This document shows, piece after piece, positions 32,690 through 38,058 of a stretch of 38,058 nt of DNA (position 1 is the first letter of the stretch; each line of letters opens with the position of its first letter). The notes beneath the pieces were generated by a model. That model was not told the origin of the DNA. It did no database searches and saw nothing but the letters and a program-made list of their open reading frames with translations. Source of the stretch: Pseudonocardiales bacterium (GTDB lineage: Bacteria; Actinomycetota; Actinomycetes; Mycobacteriales; Jatrophihabitantaceae); assembly GCA_003243915.1 (NCBI GenBank), contig QHCC01000048.1:1-38058 (forward strand). Reading direction: 5' to 3'. The translations under genes and the position numbers were made by a program.

Positions 32690-34018
32690 GTGCTGTCTCT
32701 TCGCTTGCCGGAAAACCCGCCCCGGCTCTGGCCCAGGTTTTCCAGTCCACTGCACTCCCCCGCGGTCATCGCCCGGGTCGGCCGGATCCTGGGCATATTC
32801 CTCGCCGTCTGCTTCCTCACCGGCCTGCTGAGCCACTACCAGTACAGCCCGTGGCGCTGGCTGCCCGAGCCGGCGAGCCCGGTCTGGGGCTACCGCCTCA
32901 GCCAGGGGCTGCACGTGATCACGGGCATCGCCTCCCTGCCGCTGCTGCTGGTCAAGCTGTGGACGGTCTTCCCGAAGCTGTTCGAGTGGCCGCCGGCCCG
33001 TTCGGTGCTGCACGCGCTCGAGCGCCTGTCGATCGCGGTGCTGGTGTCGACGGTGCTGCTCGAAGTCGTCACCGGTTTCCTGAACATCCTCACCTGGTAC
33101 CCGTGGCCGTGGGGATTCGTCTTCGTGCACTACGCGCTGGGCTACGCGGTGATGGGCTCGATCGTCCTGCACGTGGCGGTGAAGCTGCCGGTAATCCGTG
33201 CGGGGCTGGCCACCAAGATCACCGTGGCGCCCCCGTCAACCATCCCGGCGGACGCCGCGAACGCGCAGCCGGTTGCTGCCGCCACGGACGCCGAGGACGC
33301 CACGGACGCCACGGACGCCACGGACGCCGCGGACGCGCAGCCGGCCGCTGCCGCCACGGACGCCACGGACGCCACGGACGCCGAGGAGGCCGCGAACGTG
33401 CAGCCGGTGGCCGCCACCACGGCGCACGGGCTGAGCCGGCGCGGGCTGCTGACCGCCACCGCAGCCGGGGTCGGCGTGGTCGCCGTGACCACGGTCGGGC
33501 AGGTGGTCGGCCCGCTGCAGCCCGTCGCCCTGCTGGCGCCGCGCAAGGTGAGCGACGGCCCGCTGAAGGTGCCGATCAATCGCACAGCCACCCAGGCCGG
33601 CACGACGAAGTCTGCCGTCGCGTCGTCCTGGCGGCTGATGGTGATGGGCCCGAATCCCTACGACCTCGACCGCTCCGCCCTGGAGGCGCTGCCCAGCGTC
33701 GAACGGCACTTCCCCATCGCCTGCGTCGAGGGATGGAGCGTGGGCGCGCTGTGGCGCGGACCCCTGCTGGTCGACGTCCTGCGCAAGGCGGGCGTCCACA
33801 TCACCGCAGACTCCCGCGTGCGGGTCAAGTCCCTCGAGCGTGAGGGTGCCTACAACTCCTCGATTGTCGAGGGCGGCCAGCTCCCGAAGGCGATCCTGGC
33901 CACGCACCTCAACGGCACGCGGCTCACCGTCGATCACGGCTTCCCGGTCCGGCTGATCGCGCCGGACCGAGCTGGTGTCCTGAACACCAAGTGGCTCGAA
34001 TCGGTACAGGTGATCTGA
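32690..34018 (+). CDS. Membrane molybdopterin oxidoreductase (SUOX fold) with cytochrome-b-like N-terminus and internal Tat motif
   Basis: The 442-residue protein has four N-terminal membrane helices (about 26-48, 73-95, 110-130, 145-168) carrying histidines that could bind b-type haem (GLHVITG, FVFVHYALGY, IVLHVAVK). A cytoplasmic linker (about 180-245) of Ala-Thr-Asp repeats follows, then a twin-arginine motif SRRGLLTATAAGVGVVAV (Arg250-Arg251) leading the fifth helix, and a C-terminal sulfite-oxidase type molybdopterin domain with the metal-ligand candidate Cys345 in PIACVEGWS. This five-helix plan fits actinobacterial proteins handed from Sec to Tat during insertion. It should be an outward-facing oxidoreductase exchanging electrons with the membrane; substrate unknown. 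A small membrane protein gene follows after one base. Confidence 0.85.
   Translation: MLSLRLPENPPRLWPRFSSPLHSPAVIARVGRILGIFLAVCFLTGLLSHYQYSPWRWLPEPASPVWGYRLSQGLHVITGIASLPLLLVKLWTVFPKLFEWPPARSVLHALERLSIAVLVSTVLLEVVTGFLNILTWYPWPWGFVFVHYALGYAVMGSIVLHVAVKLPVIRAGLATKITVAPPSTIPADAANAQPVAAATDAEDATDATDATDAADAQPAAAATDATDATDAEEAANVQPVAATTAHGLSRRGLLTATAAGVGVVAVTTVGQVVGPLQPVALLAPRKVSDGPLKVPINRTATQAGTTKSAVASSWRLMVMGPNPYDLDRSALEALPSVERHFPIACVEGWSVGALWRGPLLVDVLRKAGVHITADSRVRVKSLEREGAYNSSIVEGGQLPKAILATHLNGTRLTVDHGFPVRLIAPDRAGVLNTKWLESVQVI
33263..33430 (+). repeat. Ala-Thr-Asp coding tandem repeat in the molybdoenzyme linker
   Basis: A 9-base unit GCCACGGAC is repeated in two runs, and a larger unit beginning GCGCAGCCGG at 33263 recurs at 33335 (72 bases) and, changed, at 33398. 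All steps are multiples of three, so the linker can grow or shrink without a frame shift. Confidence 0.85.
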
Positions 34019-34019
34019 G

Positions 34020-34511
34020 ATGGCTCGAGGCACCCGCACCGACCTCTCGTTGCGCATCGGGCTCGGCGCCGTCGGCACGCTCGGCATCGGCTACGGCGCC
34101 TACCGGCTGCTCGGCAACCCGACGGTCAGCAAACCGATGAAGCTGGGCGAATGGCTGATCGGCACGCTGATCCTGCACGATTTCGTCCTGACTCCTGTGG
34201 TGCTCGCGGTCGGTTGGCTGCTCACGCGGGTCGTCCGGCCGCGTGCCCGGCGTTACGTGCAGGGCGCGCTGGTGTCAGGTGCTCTGGTGAGCGTGATCGC
34301 GATCCCGCTCATCTACCGACGCGGTAAGGGGCTGCCGGGCAAGGCCCTGCTCGAGCAGAACTACGCGGCCCACCTGACGCTCATCCTGGGCGCGATCGCA
34401 GCGGTGACGGCGGTGGCCTACGCGACACGCGTGATCCGCGACCGCCAGACTCAGCGGGCCAACGACACGAACGTGCGCCCGCCGGCGGACCAAGCCTCGG
34501 GTACCCCGTAA
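34020..34511 (+). CDS. Small membrane protein of unknown function
   Basis: The 163-residue product has four hydrophobic segments (about 10-28, 45-66, 80-97, 115-137) and a hydrophilic cytoplasmic tail (KRVIRDRQTQRANDTN-like). Two histidines lie near membrane segments (LILHDFVLTPVVL and NYAAHLTLIL). The ATG begins one base after the molybdoenzyme stop, so the two are surely co-transcribed and the protein may be an accessory or electron-transfer partner of it; this is inference. Its last 61 bases overlap the convergent methyltransferase gene, a longer coding overlap than usual. Confidence 0.72.
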   Translation: MARGTRTDLSLRIGLGAVGTLGIGYGAYRLLGNPTVSKPMKLGEWLIGTLILHDFVLTPVVLAVGWLLTRVVRPRARRYVQGALVSGALVSVIAIPLIYRRGKGLPGKALLEQNYAAHLTLILGAIAAVTAVAYATRVIRDRQTQRANDTNVRPPADQASGTP

Positions 34512-35083
34512 CCGAGCGCCGCGGCGTAACGCACCAGCGGCAGCACCCCGAGGTGGGCCCAGGCGAACGTGGGCCCGATGGGTTCGCCGTGCTGGCTGAA
34601 GCGGACCGCCAGCTGCTCGTCGGCGTGGGCGTCGGGATGGGTCTCCACCACCAGCCGGCCGTCGGAGGCGAGCAGGCTGCGCACCCGATTGAGCAGGCGA
34701 TGCGGGTTCCCGCCGATCCCGATGTTGCCGTCCATGAGCAGCACGGTGGGCCAGCGACCCTCGCCCGGGATGGGCGCGAAGACACTGCGCAGCACGGCCG
34801 GTAGACCGCGTCGGCGAGTCAGGCTGACGGCCGTCTCGGCAATGTCCAGACCCATGGTGGCGATACCGCGCTCGGCCAGTGCGGCCACGAATCGACCGGG
34901 GCCACAGCCGACGTCGAGCACCGGGCCGGTGCATTGGGCGAGCACTGTTTCGTCGGTCGCATCGACCGGGGCGAGCCAGCGGGCGATGTCGAGGGAGATG
35001 ACACGTCCGTCCTCCGCGCACAGCCCGAGCGGACCGGCCGTCCGCAGCGAGTGTTCGTAGGGACGCAGGGCACCGGATTGCAT
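34451..35083 (-). CDS. Class I SAM-dependent methyltransferase
   Basis: The 210-residue enzyme has the SAM-binding motif VLDVGCGPGRFVAALAERG (about residues 56-74) followed by the acidic strand end GLDIAE and a fourth-strand region PTVLLMDGNIGIGGNP. The substrate is unknown. The ATG at 35083 shares one base with the stop codon of the upstream gene (TGATG), so it is translationally coupled to the DUF2064 and GT2 genes as third member of that operon. The cysteine pattern of arsenite methyltransferases is not apparent. Confidence 0.85.
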   Translation of the reverse strand: MQSGALRPYEHSLRTAGPLGLCAEDGRVISLDIARWLAPVDATDETVLAQCTGPVLDVGCGPGRFVAALAERGIATMGLDIAETAVSLTRRRGLPAVLRSVFAPIPGEGRWPTVLLMDGNIGIGGNPHRLLNRVRSLLASDGRLVVETHPDAHADEQLAVRFSQHGEPIGPTFAWAHLGVLPLVRYAAALGYGVPEAWSAGGRTFVSLAR

Positions 35084-35730
35084 CAGCCCAGCGCTCCGGC
35101 CATTGAGTCCTGCGAGCGGGCCAGGGCGAACGCGGCCGCGAAGGCGCTTTCGGGTATGAGCGCCGCGACCTCGGCCGCGTCTTCGATCGTGTCGACGTCG
35201 CGCAGTTCGTCCAGGATCTGTACCCGTAGCCCCAGGCCGTGCAGGCGGCACAGCTGGTCGGCGCCGGTATGTGCGGTGGACATGGCGACGCCGAGGATGG
35301 CGCTGGGGGCCAGACGAGGGTCACTCAAGCCGATCGTCCAGTAGCCGCCGTCGCTGGACATTCCCAGGCAGGCGTCGTACTGCTCGGTATCGAACGCAGT
35401 GAGCTGCTCGCCGCGTAGCTGCGGGGTGTCCATGCCGACGAGCAGCGCCGGCCCCGGCCCGGCGGCGAGGAACGCGGCGGCCAGCCGGCGATCCAGGCCC
35501 CCGTCGGGTTGGCGGCACGATCGCCAGCCCGCGGGCAGCCAGCCGCTGAGCTCGCCCTCGAAGGCGAGCAACCGGTGTTCGGCCGGTACGTGTTGCGTGA
35601 CACGCAGGGTGTCGCGCAGTGCCCCCGCGGCCAGCTGTGCGGCCTGCGCGGCGCTCAACGGCGGCATCAGCCGGGTCTTCACGCGCCCCGGCACCGGCGC
35701 CTTGGCGATGACGATCAGGGTGTGGATCAC
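35083..35730 (-). CDS. DUF2064 / TIGR04282-type glycosyltransferase-like protein
   Basis: The 215-residue protein has a GT-A, nucleotidyltransferase-like fold. Marks of the family are IVIAKAPVPGRVKTRLMPPLS at the N-terminus, LLVGMDTPQLR in the middle and MSSDGGYWTIGLSDP after it. The family is known mainly from gene clusters (for example near arsenosugar genes) and its reaction is not established to my knowledge. It overlaps the GT2 gene before it by 4 bases and the methyltransferase gene after it by one base, so the three proteins likely act in one pathway. Confidence 0.85.
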   Translation of the reverse strand: MIHTLIVIAKAPVPGRVKTRLMPPLSAAQAAQLAAGALRDTLRVTQHVPAEHRLLAFEGELSGWLPAGWRSCRQPDGGLDRRLAAAFLAAGPGPALLVGMDTPQLRGEQLTAFDTEQYDACLGMSSDGGYWTIGLSDPRLAPSAILGVAMSTAHTGADQLCRLHGLGLRVQILDELRDVDTIEDAAEVAALIPESAFAAAFALARSQDSMAGALG

Positions 35731-36380
35731 TGTGCCAGCACCCCGCTCATGTCGCGGACGGCCTGCATGCTTCCGCGCAGGGTTCCGGTGACCTTCGAGC
35801 GGCCGATGCGTGGGGTGTAGGCGACGTCAACCTGCTCGATGCGCCACCCCGCCTGCGCGGCCGCGACGATCGTCTCCACCGGGTAACCGCACCGGCGATC
35901 GGTGAGCCCGAGCGCGCGCAGCTCGGCCCGCCGGGCGACTCGCAGCGGTCCGACATCGTGGATATGCACGCCGGTGCGCCGGCGCACTCGCCGGGCCAGC
36001 TCCCGGTTCGCCAGTCGCGCCGCCATCGGCCACGCGCTTCGGCTCACCGGACGCCGGCGCGACACGACCAGATCCGCGCGCTCACGCAGGACGACGGCCA
36101 GCCGCACCGCGTCACGCGGATCCAGCGACGCGTCACAGTCACAGAACGCGATCAGCTCGGCCTGCGCCGCCATCAGCCCGGCGTGACATGCCGCGCCGTA
36201 ACCCCGCTGCGGGCAGTGCACGACCTGCGCGCCGAGGTCGCGGGCGATCTCGGGCGAGCCGTCGACCGAGCCGTTGTCGACCACGATCGCCCGTGCCCCG
36301 TCCGGGATCCGGCTCAGCACCCACGGCAGCGCATCCGCCTCGTCCAGGCACGGCAACACAATGTCGATGGACAGGGGCAC
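35727..36380 (-). CDS. Glycosyltransferase family 2
   Basis: The 217-residue cytoplasmic glycosyltransferase has the GT-A pattern: SIDIVLPCLDEADALPWVL at the N-terminus, IVVDNGSVDGSPEIA, and the metal/nucleotide-sugar motif FCDCDASLDP (about 78-87). There is no membrane helix, unlike dolichyl-phosphate-sugar synthases. It is first in a three-gene operon with DUF2064 and methyltransferase proteins. GTG 36380 lies 6 bases after TAGCGT, so the operon message is likely leaderless; an out-of-frame ATG sits in the spacer. The operon faces away from the response regulator gene, with two promoters in the 102-base gap. Confidence 0.88.
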   Translation of the reverse strand: MPLSIDIVLPCLDEADALPWVLSRIPDGARAIVVDNGSVDGSPEIARDLGAQVVHCPQRGYGAACHAGLMAAQAELIAFCDCDASLDPRDAVRLAVVLRERADLVVSRRRPVSRSAWPMAARLANRELARRVRRRTGVHIHDVGPLRVARRAELRALGLTDRRCGYPVETIVAAAQAGWRIEQVDVAYTPRIGRSKVTGTLRGSMQAVRDMSGVLAQ

Positions 36381-36386
36381 CCCATG

Positions 36387-36392
36387 ACGCTA
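36387..36392 (-). promoter_or_regulatory. -10 box of leaderless promoter for the GT2 operon
   Basis: TAGCGT on the minus strand ends 6 bases before GTG 36380. Confidence 0.5.
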
Positions 36393-36470
36393 GCCGTGCG
36401 CAGCCCGGTGAACCCTTACAGTGCGGAGAACCTCGCGGTCCCTGGGGTCTCGAATGGCAATCGGGCAACC

Positions 36471-36476
36471 TAGGAT
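36471..36476 (+). promoter_or_regulatory. -10 box of leaderless promoter for the two-component system
   Basis: TAGGAT ends 6 bases before ATG 36483. No ribosome site precedes the codon. Confidence 0.55.
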
Positions 36477-36482
36477 CGAACC

Positions 36483-37163
36483 ATGCCCCAGGTTCTGGTC
36501 GTCGACGACGACGACACGGTGGCATCGGTCGTGGTGAGCTACCTGGAGCGGGCCGGGCACGAAGCCCACCGAGTCGGTGACGGTCAGGCCGCGCTGGATG
36601 CCGTCGCGAGTCGTCCGCCGGACCTGATGGTCCTGGATCTGATGCTGCCCGAGGTGGACGGGCTCGAGGTGTGCCGCCGCGTCCGCCAGAGTCACGCCGA
36701 CCTGCCGATCATCATGCTCACGGCGCTGGGCGAGGCGGAGGACCGCATCGCCGGGCTCGAGGTCGGCGCGGACGACTACGTCACCAAGCCCTTCTCGCCG
36801 CGCGAACTGGTGCTGCGCATCGACTCGGTGCTGCGGCGCTCGGCGATGATGCCCCAGCCTGCGGCGTCCCTCGTCGCCGGATCGATAACCGTCGATACGG
36901 CCGCGCGCCGCGCGACCCGCAACGGCGCCGAGCTGGCGCTGACCGTCCGTGAGCTCGACCTGCTCGCCTTCCTCATGGCCCATCCCGGCACCGCGTTCAA
37001 CCGCGAGCAGTTGATGCGGGAGGTGTGGGGGTGGACATTCGGTGACCAGTCGACGGTCACCGTCCATGTGCGGCGGTTGCGTGAAAAGATAGAGGACGAC
37101 CCGACGCACCCGACGCTGATCCAGACCGTGTGGGGCATCGGCTACCGGCTGGAGCTGCCGTGA
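36483..37163 (+). CDS. OmpR-family response regulator
   Basis: The 226-residue regulator has a receiver domain (1-118) with acidic triad Asp8-Asp10, phospho-acceptor Asp52 in MVLDLMLPEVDG, Thr80 and Lys102 (YVTKPF), and a winged-helix DNA-binding domain (about 128-225) with LTVRELDLLAFLMAHPG and STVTVHVRRLREKIEDDP. It should be phosphorylated by the histidine kinase encoded next, with which it overlaps by 4 bases. The divergent GT2 operon and the nearby molybdoenzyme are candidate targets because of position; no binding-site repeat is obvious. Confidence 0.95.
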   Translation: MPQVLVVDDDDTVASVVVSYLERAGHEAHRVGDGQAALDAVASRPPDLMVLDLMLPEVDGLEVCRRVRQSHADLPIIMLTALGEAEDRIAGLEVGADDYVTKPFSPRELVLRIDSVLRRSAMMPQPAASLVAGSITVDTAARRATRNGAELALTVRELDLLAFLMAHPGTAFNREQLMREVWGWTFGDQSTVTVHVRRLREKIEDDPTHPTLIQTVWGIGYRLELP

Positions 37164-38058
37164 CCCCCAGTCTGCCCAACGTCATGCTCGCGCTGCTGTG
37201 GGCGGTCGGTGCGTGCGCGCTGATGTGGCTGCTGACGCTTCCGTTGCGGCGCCGCTCGCTCGGCGCCCTGCTGGCCTCGGTGGTGCTCACCGGCACCGCG
37301 GCGTCCATCGGCGCGATCTACGGCTTCATCCGCGCGATGCTGCTGCCGACCCATGAGCAGGTCACCGTCATCGTGGTGGCCGGCTCGGCCGGTGTGGTCG
37401 GCGCGATCGCTGCCGGAGCTGCAGCGCGCCGGATGACCAAGGACCGGCAGGCTCTGCGCACCGCTGTCGCCGAACTCGGTCGGGGCGTGATTCCGCGCCA
37501 TGACGGGCGCCGGCTGACCACCGAGCTCGAGCAGGTGCGCCGCGAGCTGGACAGAACCGCGCAGGGGCTGGCCGAGTCACGGGCCCGCGAGCGCGCGCTG
37601 GAGTCGGCGCGCCGGGAGCTGGTCACCTGGGTCAGCCATGATCTGCGAACCCCGCTGGCCGGCTTGCGGGCGATGTCGGAGGCGTTGGAGGACGGCGTCG
37701 TCGACGAGCCGGAGCAGTACTACAAGCAGATCCGTTCTTCGGTGGACCGGCTCAGCGGCATGGTCGACGACCTGTTCGACCTGTCCCGCATCCAGGCCGG
37801 CTCGTTCTCGCGCGACATCGACGCCATCCCGCTCGACGACCTCGTATCGGACTGCCTGGCCGCACTCGAACCGCTGGCGGCGGCACAGGGAGTGCGCCTG
37901 ACCGGGCGGATGGCCGGCACCGCGACGGTGGCTGGCAACGGGCCCGAGCTGAATCGGGCGCTCACCAACCTCGTCGCCAACGCGATCCGGCACACCCGCG
38001 CCGAGGGCCGCGTCGATGTGCGAGTCACCGTGGTCACCGAGCCGGGCGCGCTCGCCGA
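37160..38058 (+). CDS. Sensor histidine kinase (runs off the window)
   Basis: The first 299 codons are present and the frame is open to the last base. Two to three membrane helices (about 8-27, 36-57, 68-88) with only short loops are followed by a coiled region and the dimerisation domain with phospho-acceptor His160 in TWVSHDLRTPLAGLR. The ATPase domain begins near 215 with N-box NLVANAIRHT. With almost no extracytoplasmic domain, it probably senses something in or near the membrane. GTG 37160 overlaps the response regulator stop. The C-terminal G-boxes lie outside the window. Confidence 0.9.
   Translation, partial: MTPSLPNVMLALLWAVGACALMWLLTLPLRRRSLGALLASVVLTGTAASIGAIYGFIRAMLLPTHEQVTVIVVAGSAGVVGAIAAGAAARRMTKDRQALRTAVAELGRGVIPRHDGRRLTTELEQVRRELDRTAQGLAESRARERALESARRELVTWVSHDLRTPLAGLRAMSEALEDGVVDEPEQYYKQIRSSVDRLSGMVDDLFDLSRIQAGSFSRDIDAIPLDDLVSDCLAALEPLAAAQGVRLTGRMAGTATVAGNGPELNRALTNLVANAIRHTRAEGRVDVRVTVVTEPGALA

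Noticed and set aside
35083-36380. Arsenosugar biosynthesis operon
   Set aside because: GT2 and DUF2064 proteins occur near arsenosugar genes, but no arsenite methyltransferase cysteine pattern or radical SAM gene is present here.

Overview
The window is a GC-rich, densely coding chromosomal segment of an actinomycete. It is not a plasmid or phage: nearly every gene is a chromosomal housekeeping or actinobacterial accessory gene. Signs of the phylum are the ImuA'/ImuB/DnaE2 mutasome with GAAC-N4-GTTC type LexA boxes, acyl-CoA carboxylase beta and epsilon subunits beside birA, dodecin, frequent GTG starts, and many genes whose -10 box (TANNNT) ends 6-7 bases before the start codon, meaning leaderless transcripts. 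The species cannot be fixed from sequence alone; a high-GC actinomycete outside the mycobacteria, perhaps near Frankiales/Jatrophihabitans, would fit. No tRNA, rRNA, CRISPR array, insertion sequence or phage gene was seen.

Layout. 0-3.4 kb: sugar-phosphate genes (gnd partial, pgi, divergent UDP-glucose dehydrogenase). 3.4-6.9 kb: a two-gene operon for an ABC exporter whose ATPase is fused to an extracytoplasmic alpha/beta hydrolase. 6.9-8.4 kb: an ECF sigma factor with a membrane partner. 8.4-10.8 kb: purK-purE and divergent gtrA. 10.8-13.0 kb: a small hemerythrin-like protein and a large polytopic membrane protein. 13.1-15.8 kb: imuA'-imuB under a LexA box. 15.8-21.8 kb: amino-acid permease, flavodoxin-like protein with a truncated tandem copy, dodecin, ECF sigma plus double-VOC protein, acyltransferase, MFS transporter. 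21.8-25.3 kb: dnaE2 with a second LexA box. 25.6-28.2 kb: three exported proteins with AYWxSSG-type mature ends. 28.5-32.5 kb: lipoprotein, PH-domain membrane protein, birA, accD, accE. 32.7-38.1 kb: a membrane molybdoenzyme, a small membrane protein, a methyltransferase/DUF2064/GT2 operon and a two-component system.

How the parts work together. The three mutasome genes lie on one strand within 12 kb and each of the two promoters carries a perfect palindromic SOS box, so LexA should switch on error-prone repair from both loci at once. A nested palindromic repeat occurs in only two places, between imuA' and imuB and just after dnaE2, and a related short module is embedded in frame inside dnaE2. 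The order purE-purK-gtrA ... PH-birA-accD-accE matches a block that is contiguous in Mycobacterium tuberculosis (Rv3275c to Rv3281); here about 18 kb holding the mutasome, sigma/VOC pair and exported-protein cluster sits in the middle of it.

The best candidates for undescribed biology are the three-gene exported-protein cluster (25.6-28.2 kb), one member of which carries a sortase-like LATTG signal at its N-terminus; the mutasome-associated nested palindromes; the hydrolase-ABC fusion; and the molybdoenzyme/GT2/DUF2064/methyltransferase/two-component cluster at the right end.
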